This document shows positions 1 to 5,908 of a stretch of 14,820 nucleotides of DNA, in pieces. The notes under the pieces were generated by a model, which had not been told where the DNA came from, did not search any database, and saw only the letters and a list, made by a program, of their open reading frames with translations. This stretch comes from Pseudomonadota bacterium (lineage in GTDB: Bacteria; Pseudomonadota; Gammaproteobacteria; Burkholderiales; Burkholderiaceae). Both the position numbers and the translations under genes were made by a program. Every line of letters begins with the position of its first letter. The stretch's first letter is position 1. Location of the stretch: NCBI GenBank assembly GCA_021783435.1, contig JAJXUC010000091.1:1-14820 (forward strand). Direction: 5' to 3'.

Positions 1-633
1 CGATCTGACAATTTTTTTGGCGGCGACGGTCGTTTTCACGCACGTATCGAGGGGCGCGATTTCACCCCCCTGGAACAGCGCATCATCGCCCGCATGCTGG
101 ACATGGTGTTCAAGGAATACAAAACGGCATGGAAGCCGGTTCTTCCCCTGGACATCGAAGTCATGCGCTCGGAGGTCAACCCGCAATTCGTCAATATCGC
201 AACACCCACCGAAGTGGTCATCGTCTCGACCTTCGATGTGGAAATCGAGGGTGGCGGCGGCAGTCTGCATGTCTGCATCCCCTACAGCATGATCGAGCCG
301 ATTCGCGATCAGATGACCACGGGCATGACCACCGACCGGAGCGAGGTCGACCATCGTTGGATGCAGGCCCTGCAAAACGAAATCCGCGAAGCTGAAGTTG
401 AAATGCGCGTCGAGCTTCTGCAGCGCCCCATCCTGGTTCGCGAACTGCTGCAGATGCGCGTGGGCGATGTCCTGCCCGTCGATATGCCTGAAACCGTCGT
501 GGCGCGCGTCGATGGCACCCCGGTGCTCACGGGCGAATTCGGCCAGCGCGACGATCATATGGCCCTCAAGGTGCGGCAGCGCCTTTTGCCCGAATCGACC
601 CAATCACGGCCCCTCAACGTTTTGGGCCGATGA
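1..633 (+). CDS. fliM: Flagellar motor switch protein FliM, C-terminal part (5' end cut by window)
   Basis: FliM is part of the cytoplasmic C-ring (switch complex) of the flagellar motor. It binds CheY-P through its N terminus and contacts FliG and FliN. The frame is open from base 1 and ends with TGA at 631-633, giving 210 visible residues; E. coli FliM has about 334, so roughly the first third is missing. The visible part matches FliM: EGRDFTPLEQR near the start, then YKTAWKPVLPLDIEVMRSE, CIPYSMIEPIRDQM (end of the CheC-like middle domain) and the C-terminal SpoA-type domain with LLQMRVGDVLPVDMPE and VDGTPVLTGEFG. The next gene is fliN, 43 bases downstream on the same strand, as expected for a fliLMN operon. 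The identification rests on motif resemblance and gene order, and I am confident of it. The CheY-binding N-terminal motif cannot be checked here. Confidence 0.96.
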   Translation, partial: RSDNFFGGDGRFHARIEGRDFTPLEQRIIARMLDMVFKEYKTAWKPVLPLDIEVMRSEVNPQFVNIATPTEVVIVSTFDVEIEGGGGSLHVCIPYSMIEPIRDQMTTGMTTDRSEVDHRWMQALQNEIREAEVEMRVELLQRPILVRELLQMRVGDVLPVDMPETVVARVDGTPVLTGEFGQRDDHMALKVRQRLLPESTQSRPLNVLGR

Positions 634-676
634 TTTCCACCACATTGAATTCTCCGCCCGATATCCTGGATGCATC

Positions 677-1120
677 ATGATCGATGAACCACGAAGCGCC
701 GACATGACCGCCGGTTCGGAAACCGACGACTGGGCCGCGGCGATGGCCGAACAGGTCGTGGCCGAATCCTCGCCTGCCGAAACCCGTGCCGAGATCGGGG
801 CGGCCGCGCAACGGGCATCGTTTCCCGAATTGCGGCCAGAAGCCGGCAATGCTGGAGATCTGAACCAACTCGACCTGGTCATGGACATTCCCGTGACCCT
901 CTCGGTGGAGCTCGGGCGCACCAAGATCCAGATTCGCGAGCTTCTGCAACTGGCCCAGGGCTCGGTCGTCGATCTGGACCGCCTCGCGGGCGAGCCGATG
1001 GACGTGCTGGTCAACGGTTTCCTGATCGCGCGCGGGGAGGTCGTTCTGGTCAATGACAAGTTCGGCATCCGCCTGACCGATATCGTCAGCCCTGCGGAAC
1101 GCGCCCGGCGCCTTGGATGA
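677..1120 (+). CDS. fliN: Flagellar motor switch protein FliN
   Basis: FliN forms the lower part of the C-ring with FliM and helps dock export complexes at the flagellar base. From ATG 677 it has 147 residues (E. coli 137). The first 60 or so are variable, acidic and Ala-rich. Residues about 62-137 form the conserved SpoA/FliN domain, with LDLVMDIPVTLSVELGRTK, IRELLQLAQGSVVDLDRLAGEP, VLVNGFLIARGEVVLVNDK and FGIRLTDIVSP. The start is uncertain: ATG 677 and ATG 704 are both in frame and neither has a clear Shine-Dalgarno sequence; I prefer 677 because it lies nearest the fliM stop. The frame is open well upstream, overlapping fliM, but that part is not FliN-like. fliN appears to be the last gene of its operon here. 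No fliO, fliP, fliQ or fliR follows. Confidence 0.95.
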   Translation: MIDEPRSADMTAGSETDDWAAAMAEQVVAESSPAETRAEIGAAAQRASFPELRPEAGNAGDLNQLDLVMDIPVTLSVELGRTKIQIRELLQLAQGSVVDLDRLAGEPMDVLVNGFLIARGEVVLVNDKFGIRLTDIVSPAERARRLG

Positions 1121-1194
1121 GTCGCCGGGCATGGATGGCTGCGAGAACGACGCCGAAGATCCGCCGCCTCACGTAGGCCAGGCAGAAACTGAAC

Positions 1195-1200
1195 TATGAT
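1195..1200 (+). promoter_or_regulatory. Possible -10 element for the thrS leader
   Basis: TATGAT matches the sigma-70 -10 consensus at five of six positions and lies in the non-coding gap after fliN. Transcription starting about seven bases downstream would give a thrS leader of roughly 210 nt. No good -35 hexamer is found 16-18 bases upstream, so this is a weak guess. Confidence 0.2.
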
Positions 1201-1288
1201 TCGAACGCTGAGCGCAGCGGAAGAGTTTGTTTCTTTTCATGCCGTGCCGCAACCATTCCCTATGTCTCCAACGCCCTTTCATGCAGTC

Positions 1289-1324
1289 ATGGTGATGACA
1301 CCGCGAACTCGTTCGACCCGCTGA
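1289..1324 (+). promoter_or_regulatory. Candidate Thr-containing leader mini-ORF upstream of thrS
   Basis: An 11-codon ORF reads MVMTPRTRSTR followed by TGA. Three of its eleven codons are Thr (ACA, ACT, ACC). Its second half runs through the 5' arm of the hairpin at 1302-1347, so a ribosome slowed at Thr codons would open that hairpin. This resembles a leader-peptide attenuator, but there is no clear Shine-Dalgarno sequence and three Thr codons in so short an ORF could be chance. Confidence 0.2.
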
Positions 1325-1347
1325 ATCCAGCAAGGGTTGAGTTCGCG
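1302..1347 (+). promoter_or_regulatory. Structured hairpin in the thrS leader
   Basis: CGCGAACTC (1302-1310) pairs perfectly with GAGTTCGCG (1339-1347). Inside, CCC (1317-1319) pairs with GGG (1334-1336) and GCTG (1320-1323) with CAGC (1328-1331), closing an AATC loop. The result is a long imperfect hairpin lying 40 bases before the terminator-like hairpin. It may be part of the thrS control region. In E. coli, ThrRS represses its own mRNA by binding tRNA-like structures upstream of thrS. I do not see a clear tRNA-Thr anticodon mimic in this loop. Confidence 0.45.
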
Positions 1348-1388
1348 CGGCTTCGTCTCGTTTCAAGACAAAACATTCGGAGCGATCC

Positions 1389-1415
1389 AAAAGTGCGGCT
1401 TGACCGCACTTTTTT
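1389..1415 (+). terminator. Intrinsic terminator / attenuator abutting thrS
   Basis: AAAAGTGCGG (1389-1398) pairs perfectly with CCGCACTTTT (1404-1413) around the loop CTTGA. The T run continues to 1415, so a 10-bp stem is followed by a terminator-type U tract. The first possible thrS start codon begins at the very next base, 1416. It could end transcription from upstream or from a thrS-specific leader (attenuation). Its position also leaves no room for a Shine-Dalgarno sequence before ATG 1416. Confidence 0.75.
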
Positions 1416-3344
1416 ATGTCCAACATCCCGACATCCATGCCCAACATCACGCTCCCAGACGGCTCGCAACGCCAATACGAAGGGGCCGTCACGCTGGCCC
1501 AAGTGGCCGCCTCGATCGGCCCTGGCCTCGCCAAGGCAGCTCTCGCCGGCAAGGTGAATGGCCAGCTGGTGGATCTGAGCCACAGCATCAGCCATGATGC
1601 GCACGTCGCCATCGTCACCGGCCAAGATCCCGAGGGGCTGGACATCGTCCGCCATTCAACCGCCCACCTGCTCGCCTACGCGGTCAAGGAGCTTTTTCCC
1701 GAAGCGCAAGTCACCATCGGACCGGTCATCGAGAACGGCTTCTATTACGACTTCGCCTACAAGCGCCCGTTCACGCTCGAGGACCTGGCGACGATCGAGG
1801 CCAAGATGGCCGAACTTGCCGCGCGCGACGAACCCGTCGTGCGCCGGGTTCTTCCCCGCGATGAGGCCGTCACGTTCTTCAAGAGTCAAGGCGAGCATTA
1901 CAAGGCCGAAATCATCGCCGGCATTCCTGCAGGCGAGGAGGTTTCGCTTTACACCGAAGGGCGATTCACGGACCTTTGCCGCGGCCCGCATGTGCCGTCC
2001 ACGGGCAGGCTCAAGGTCTTCAAGCTGATGAAGGTGGCGGGCGCCTACTGGCGCGGCGACCACCATAACGAACAGTTGCAGCGCATCTACGGCACGGCCT
2101 GGACGCGCAAGGAAGACCAGGCCGCTTACCTGCTGCGCCTCGAGGAAGCCGAGAAGCGCGATCACCGCCGCCTGGGCAAGGAACTCGACTTGTTCCACTT
2201 CCAGGACGATGGTCCCGGCCTGGCTTTCTGGCATCCCAAGGGCTGGGCCTTGTGGCAAGTCGTCGAGCAGTATCTGCGCCAGGTCTACCGCGATAGCGGC
2301 TACCAGGAGGTTCGCTGCCCGCAGGTGCTCGATGTCAGCCTGTGGAAACGGTCTGGTCACTGGGACAACTACGCCGAGAACATGTTCTTCACCGAGTCGG
2401 AAAAACGCCAATTCGCGCTCAAGCCGATGAATTGCCCAGGCCACGTCCAGCTCTTCAACGCGACGCTGCGCAGCTATCGCGAGTTGCCCTTGCGCTACGG
2501 CGAATTCGGGGCGTGTCATCGCAACGAACCGTCCGGAGGTCTGCACGGCCTGTTGCGCGTTCGTGGCTTTACGCAGGACGACGGACATATTTTCTGCACC
2601 GAGGACCAGATTGAATCCGAGGTCACGGCCTTCCACCGGCAGGCCATGCAGGTGTACGCCGATTTCGGCTTCGCCGACATTGACCTGAAAATCGCGCTCC
2701 GGCCGGACAAGCGCATCGGCGAGGACGCCGTGTGGGACAAGGCCGAAGCGGCCCTGCGCGCCGCGCTCAGCGCCTGCGGTGTACGCTGGACGGAATTGCC
2801 GGGGGAGGGCGCTTTTTACGGCCCCAAGATCGAATACCACATGAAGGATTCGATCGGCCGAGCCTGGCAAGTCGGGACCATGCAGGTGGACTTCATGATG
2901 CCCGAGCGCCTCGATGCGGACTACATCGATGAAAATTCTGAGCGCAAGCGTCCAGTCATGCTGCATCGGGCCGTTGTCGGCTCCATGGAGCGATTCATCG
3001 GCATCCTCATCGAACACCACGCTGGCGCGTTGCCGTTGTGGTTGGCGCCCATCCAGGCCGTCGTGCTCAATATCACCGACGAATCCGCTGCGTATGCGTC
3101 AGAAATCACGCAAGCACTGAAAAAACAAGGCCTTAGAGTCGAGTCCGATTTGCGCAACGAAAAAATCACCTATAAAATCCGCGAACATTCGTTGCAAAAA
3201 ATTCCTTATCTCCTCGTGGTCGGCGACAAGGAACGCGCATCGCAGGCCGTATCTGTGCGGGCGCGCGGCAACAAAGACCTGGGTGTGCTCCCTCTTGCCG
3301 AGTTTTCCCAAAGAACACGCAAGGAACTGGCTGATTTGCAATAG
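1416..3344 (+). CDS. thrS: Threonyl-tRNA synthetase
   Basis: This class II aminoacyl-tRNA synthetase charges tRNA-Thr and edits mischarged Ser-tRNA-Thr. Numbered from ATG 1416 (642 residues): an N-terminal TGS domain to about 70; the editing domain with H80, H84 (HSTAH) and C188, H192 (CRGPH); a catalytic core with motif 2 ([15 protein letters not shown], then RVRGFTQDD) and motif 3 ([15 protein letters not shown]); zinc ligands C340 (MNCPGH), H391 (DDGHIF) and H517 (MLHRAV); and a C-terminal anticodon-binding domain from about 545 ([16 protein letters not shown]). The start is unresolved. ATG 1437 gives [11 protein letters not shown], which lines up with the usual family N terminus, and brings active-site numbering within one residue of E. 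coli. ATG 1416 directly follows the terminator's U tract. Neither has a visible Shine-Dalgarno sequence. It is the first gene of the translation operon. Confidence 0.97.
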   Translation: MSNIPTSMPNITLPDGSQRQYEGAVTLAQVAASIGPGLAKAALAGKVNGQLVDLSHSISHDAHVAIVTGQDPEGLDIVRHSTAHLLAYAVKELFPEAQVTIGPVIENGFYYDFAYKRPFTLEDLATIEAKMAELAARDEPVVRRVLPRDEAVTFFKSQGEHYKAEIIAGIPAGEEVSLYTEGRFTDLCRGPHVPSTGRLKVFKLMKVAGAYWRGDHHNEQLQRIYGTAWTRKEDQAAYLLRLEEAEKRDHRRLGKELDLFHFQDDGPGLAFWHPKGWALWQVVEQYLRQVYRDSGYQEVRCPQVLDVSLWKRSGHWDNYAENMFFTESEKRQFALKPMNCPGHVQLFNATLRSYRELPLRYGEFGACHRNEPSGGLHGLLRVRGFTQDDGHIFCTEDQIESEVTAFHRQAMQVYADFGFADIDLKIALRPDKRIGEDAVWDKAEAALRAALSACGVRWTELPGEGAFYGPKIEYHMKDSIGRAWQVGTMQVDFMMPERLDADYIDENSERKRPVMLHRAVVGSMERFIGILIEHHAGALPLWLAPIQAVVLNITDESAAYASEITQALKKQGLRVESDLRNEKITYKIREHSLQKIPYLLVVGDKERASQAVSVRARGNKDLGVLPLAEFSQRTRKELADLQ

Positions 3345-3371
3345 CCGGGAGCGCAGTTGTCCACCGCATTG

Positions 3372-3383
3372 AAAGGTTGAACC
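3372..3383 (+). promoter_or_regulatory. Shine-Dalgarno sequence that fixes the infC AUC start
   Basis: AAAGG (3372-3376) is followed by a 7-base spacer leading to ATC at 3384. An in-frame TGA at 3378-3380 closes the frame just upstream, so initiation must lie downstream of it. The only start-like codon before the conserved IF3 N terminus is ATC 3384. Confidence 0.8.
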
Positions 3384-3929
3384 ATCGCTACTGTACAGAG
3401 CCGCAACGCCCCGGAGAAAAGGGCTCACCGCCTCAATCGTGAAATTTCTGTGCCTGAAGTTCGTCTATCCGGCGAAGACAACGAGGCGCTTGGCATCGTG
3501 TCCATCACTGAGGCCTTACGCTTGGCCGAAGAGCAAGGCGTCGATCTGGTCGAGATCGCCCCGACTGCCACGCCACCCGTCTGCCGCTTGATGGACTACG
3601 GCAAGTTCAAATATCAGGAACAGAAGAAATCTCACGAGGCCAAGCTCAAGCAAAAACAAATCCAGATCAAGGAAGTCAAGTTCCGCCCGGCCACCGACGA
3701 AGGTGACTATCTGATTAAAATCAGGAACTTGAAGCGCTTTCTCGACGACGGGGACAAGGCCAAGGTTTCGTTGCGCTTTCGCGGACGTGAAATCACCCAT
3801 CAAGACATTGGCATGCGCTTGTTGGAGCGCGTGCGGGATGACCTGGAACCACATGGTCAAGTCGAGCAGATGCCCAGGCTCGAAGGACGTCAGATGATCA
3901 TGGTTCTGACGCCTCGCAAGAAAAAATAA
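3384..3929 (+). CDS. infC: Translation initiation factor IF-3, non-AUG (AUC) start
   Basis: IF3 binds the 30S subunit, prevents premature 50S joining and rejects wrong start codons and initiator tRNAs. From ATC 3384 the product has 181 residues (E. coli 180). The N-terminal domain holds [36 protein letters not shown] and [15 protein letters not shown] Lys/Gln-rich linker follows. The C-terminal domain has [31 protein letters not shown] and a basic tail [12 protein letters not shown] 3450 would delete the conserved HRLNREI segment and leave only 159 residues, and there is no ATG, GTG or TTG between the in-frame stop at 3378 and that GTG. The AUC codon, with its AAAGG sequence, is therefore the natural start. 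In E. coli infC starts with AUU and IF3 represses its own translation by discriminating against that codon; the same feedback is inferred here. thrS ends 39 bases upstream. Confidence 0.95.
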   Translation: MATVQSRNAPEKRAHRLNREISVPEVRLSGEDNEALGIVSITEALRLAEEQGVDLVEIAPTATPPVCRLMDYGKFKYQEQKKSHEAKLKQKQIQIKEVKFRPATDEGDYLIKIRNLKRFLDDGDKAKVSLRFRGREITHQDIGMRLLERVRDDLEPHGQVEQMPRLEGRQMIMVLTPRKKK

Positions 3930-4016
3930 CAGCGCAAGCTGTAACGACCCGCCACGCAGACCTTGTCGATCTGCGTGCGGTATACAGCAGGGTTTGCCGT
4001 TGGGCGAGCCCTGCTG
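3929..4016 (+). promoter_or_regulatory. Three tandem hairpins in the infC-rpmI gap; candidate L20 feedback site
   Basis: Three perfect hairpins lie in a row. The first is ACAGC/GCTGT with a GCAA (GNRA) loop at 3929-3942, touching the infC stop codon. The second is CACGCAGA/TCTGCGTG with a 9-base loop at 3953-3977. The third is CAGCAGGG/CCCTGCTG at 3985-4016, with a further G-U pair possible. None has a T run, so they are not terminators. In E. coli and Bacillus, L20 represses this operon by binding mRNA structures upstream of rpmI that mimic its 23S rRNA site. That role here is inference from position. Confidence 0.45.
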
Positions 4017-4091
4017 ATGACAAGTGGGCGTGGGCTCAAGTGCTGCAACAAACAGCCGCCTGCGTACATATCAACCTCAATGGAGCTTTCA

Positions 4092-4289
4092 ATGCCCAAG
4101 ATGAAAACCAAAAAAAGCGCGGCCAAGCGCTTTCGTGTCCGCCCGGGCGGCACGGTTAAGCGCGGCCAAGCTTTCAAGCGTCACATCCTGACCAAGAAAT
4201 CGACCAAGCGCAAACGTCACCTTCGCGGCGCCACCGATGTACACGCCACGAACATGGGCCATATCGCCCAGATGATGCCGTTCGCCTGA
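4092..4289 (+). CDS. rpmI: 50S ribosomal protein L35
   Basis: L35 is a small, very basic protein of the large ribosomal subunit. The 65-residue product has the family's usual length and pattern: [16 protein letters not shown] at the start, [19 protein letters not shown] in the middle, and LRGATDVH near the C terminus. The start is ATG 4092, with GGAG six bases upstream (4082-4085). The frame is open further upstream into the gap, but that stretch is not L35-like. It lies between infC and rplT, the standard order, 162 bases after infC, and is probably translated under the same L20 feedback as rplT. Confidence 0.97.
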   Translation: MPKMKTKKSAAKRFRVRPGGTVKRGQAFKRHILTKKSTKRKRHLRGATDVHATNMGHIAQMMPFA

Positions 4290-4330
4290 GCCCGCAGGCT
4301 CTTGTCTTTAGCTGATGAAGGAGTGATCAA

Positions 4331-4687
4331 ATGCCTCGCGTCAAACGTGGTGTAACGGCTCGCGCCCGCCACAAGAAAGTTTTGGATCAGGCCAAGGGTT
4401 TCCGCGGCCGCCGCAAAAACGTCTTCCGCATCGCCAAGCAGGCGGTGATGAAGGCCGGTCAATACGCCTATCGTGACCGCCGCGCCAAGAAGCGCGAATT
4501 CCGCGCGCTGTGGATCACGCGCATCAACGCGGCAGTGCGTGAGTTCGGCATGAGCTACAGCGTGTTCATGAACGGCATGAAAAAAGCCGCGATTGAAATC
4601 GACCGCAAGGTGCTGGCTGAAATGGCTGTGAACGACGCTGCCGCCTTTGGCAAGATCGTCGAGCAGGTCAAGGCGAAACTGGCCTGA
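4331..4687 (+). CDS. rplT: 50S ribosomal protein L20
   Basis: L20 binds 23S rRNA directly and is needed early in 50S assembly. In E. coli it also represses translation of rpmI and rplT. The 118-residue product has the typical length and begins [18 protein letters not shown], followed by [38 protein letters not shown] and [18 protein letters not shown]. The first 60 residues are the basic rRNA-threading extension and the rest is the globular domain that also binds the operator RNA. The start is well fixed: AAGGAG at 4318-4323 with a 7-base spacer. rpmI ends 41 bases upstream. A terminator-like hairpin lies 53 bases downstream, before pheS. Confidence 0.98.
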   Translation: MPRVKRGVTARARHKKVLDQAKGFRGRRKNVFRIAKQAVMKAGQYAYRDRRAKKREFRALWITRINAAVREFGMSYSVFMNGMKKAAIEIDRKVLAEMAVNDAAAFGKIVEQVKAKLA

Positions 4688-4699
4688 GTCCCATGACCG

Positions 4700-4727
4700 C
4701 CGGATGGGCCCGAACGTGGGCATCCGG
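4700..4727 (+). promoter_or_regulatory. First hairpin of the pheS leader
   Basis: CCGGAT (4700-4705) pairs with ATCCGG (4722-4727), and inside it GCCC (4708-4711) pairs with GGGC (4718-4721) around a six-base loop. It stands 13 bases before the terminator-like hairpin. The start of the candidate leader ORF lies within it. Its role, whether pause site, RBS sequestration or part of attenuation, is not known. Confidence 0.45.
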
Positions 4728-4808
4728 TTCGTTGTTTTCGAGGCCTGGTCGATCCGGGCCTTTTTTCTCGCTGTCGCTTCAGCATCTTCTCGAGTCTTCA
4801 CACCATGA
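4704..4808 (+). CDS. Candidate Phe-rich leader peptide overlapping the pheS start
   Basis: This 34-codon ORF starts at ATG 4704 and ends with a TGA that overlaps the pheS ATG as ATGA. It contains five Phe codons, at residues 9, 12, 20, 21 and 32. Phe 12 (4737-4739) lies one base before the terminator stem, so a ribosome stalled there would cover the 5' arm and prevent termination. The Phe pair at 20-21 is encoded by the terminator's own T run. In E. coli the pheST genes are controlled by attenuation through the 14-residue Phe-rich peptide PheM. The peptide here is longer and not similar in sequence. Its Shine-Dalgarno sequence is weak, and T runs give Phe codons by chance, so this is a plausible but unproven gene. 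Confidence 0.3.
   Translation: MGPNVGIRFVVFEAWSIRAFFLAVASASSRVFTP
4741..4766 (+). terminator. Intrinsic terminator / attenuator between rplT and pheS
   Basis: AGGCCTGG (4741-4748) pairs with CCGGGCCT (4754-4761), with one G-T wobble, around a five-base loop. Ts run from 4761 to 4766. This is a convincing rho-independent terminator shape in a gap between genes normally co-transcribed, so partial termination (attenuation) is likelier than a full stop. Confidence 0.75.
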
Positions 4809-5854
4809 CGGAACCGCAGGATCTGGTGCATCGGGCCCAATCGGAGTTCGCGGCCATCTCGAATTCGGCCGAGCTTGAAAACGCGAAGGCGCGCTACCTG
4901 GGCAAGACCGGCGCGATCACGGCACTGATGAAGGATCTGGCCCAACTGCCGCCCGAGATCAGGCGCGAGCGCGGCGCCATCATCAACCAAGCCAAGCAGG
5001 GTATCGAGCTTGCGCTGCAGCAACGCCGCGAAGCCTTGGACGATGCCGAGCTTCAAGCCAGGCTGGCGGCCCAGGCTATCGATGTCACGCTGCCAGGAAG
5101 AGGACAGCGGGGCGGGGGCCTCCATCCGGTGACGCGGTCATGGATGCGCATCGAGTCCATTTTCAATTCCATCGGCTTCGACGTCGCCGACGGTCCGGAA
5201 ATCGAGGACGATTGGTCGAATTTCACGGCGCTGAACTCACCGCAGAACCATCCGGCGCGCTCGATGCAAGACACCTTCTACGTGGATGTGCAGGATGCGC
5301 GCGGCCAGCCGCTGCTGCTGCGCACCCACACTTCCCCGATGCAGGTGCGCTATGCGAGGGCGCATGTGCAGCGTCATGCTGGCATGACGGAGATGCCTGA
5401 CATCAAGGTCATCGCCCCGGGCCGCACCTACAGGGTCGACAGCGATGCGACCCATTCGCCGATGTTTCATCAGTTCGAAGGGCTGTGGATCGGCAAGAAC
5501 GTGTCTCTGGCAGATCTCAAGGGCGTCTACACGGGTTTTCTGCAGACCTTCTTCGAGCGGGATGACATGACCCTGCGCTTTCGCCCGTCCTACTTCCCCT
5601 TCACCGAGCCCTCGGCGGAAATCGACATGATGTTCGATAGCGGCCCGCTCAAAGGACGCTGGCTCGAAATCTCGGGTGCCGGACAGGTTCATCCCCACGT
5701 CGTGCGCAATTTCGGACTCGACCCAGAGCAATACATCGGCTTTGCTTTCGGCTCGGGCATCGAACGCCTGACCATGTTGCGCTACGGTATCGCAGACCTG
5801 CGCCAGTTCTACGCCGGCGATCTGCGTTTTCTCGAGCAGTTCAATCCGGCTTGA
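4805..5854 (+). CDS. pheS: Phenylalanyl-tRNA synthetase alpha subunit
   Basis: PheS carries the class II catalytic site of the (alpha-beta)2 enzyme that charges tRNA-Phe. The product has 349 residues (E. coli 327). Residues 1-90 form the N-terminal coiled coil that contacts tRNA, with [17 protein letters not shown]. The catalytic domain has GGLHPVTR (104-111), [12 protein letters not shown] (129-140), motif 2 around [23 protein letters not shown] (204-226), [14 protein letters not shown] and motif 3, [17 protein letters not shown] (312-328). Relative to E. coli there is an insert around residues 186-198. Start ATG 4805 has no clear Shine-Dalgarno sequence. The ATGA overlap with the upstream small ORF suggests possible translational coupling. 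pheT follows after 54 bases. Confidence 0.98.
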   Translation: MTEPQDLVHRAQSEFAAISNSAELENAKARYLGKTGAITALMKDLAQLPPEIRRERGAIINQAKQGIELALQQRREALDDAELQARLAAQAIDVTLPGRGQRGGGLHPVTRSWMRIESIFNSIGFDVADGPEIEDDWSNFTALNSPQNHPARSMQDTFYVDVQDARGQPLLLRTHTSPMQVRYARAHVQRHAGMTEMPDIKVIAPGRTYRVDSDATHSPMFHQFEGLWIGKNVSLADLKGVYTGFLQTFFERDDMTLRFRPSYFPFTEPSAEIDMMFDSGPLKGRWLEISGAGQVHPHVVRNFGLDPEQYIGFAFGSGIERLTMLRYGIADLRQFYAGDLRFLEQFNPA

Positions 5855-5908
5855 CCCTGCCGTTCACGCACCAGGGCCATTCCTCAATCCCCCACCGATT
5901 TCCCGCCC

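Noticed and set aside
1131..1199. 22-codon ORF directly after fliN, as a possible fliO remnant
   Set aside because: It is too short and shows no membrane segment or resemblance to FliO.
1331..1360. T-box-like sequence in the thrS leader (AAGGGTTGAG, then CTTCGTC)
   Set aside because: It looks like the end of a Gram-positive T-box, but the tRNA-binding TGGNACC core is missing and T-boxes are not expected in this lineage.
1355..1369. Four-bp stem with a 7-base loop, as a possible tRNA-Thr anticodon mimic
   Set aside because: The stem is short and the bases at the anticodon position would be TTT, which does not match Thr.
1403..1411. ACCGCACTT, the reverse complement of the Haemophilus DNA uptake 9-mer AAGTGCGGT, inside the thrS terminator
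   Set aside because: A single copy, whose partner arm differs at the last base. All genes look betaproteobacterial, where this uptake word is not used, so it is a chance match in a GC-rich hairpin.
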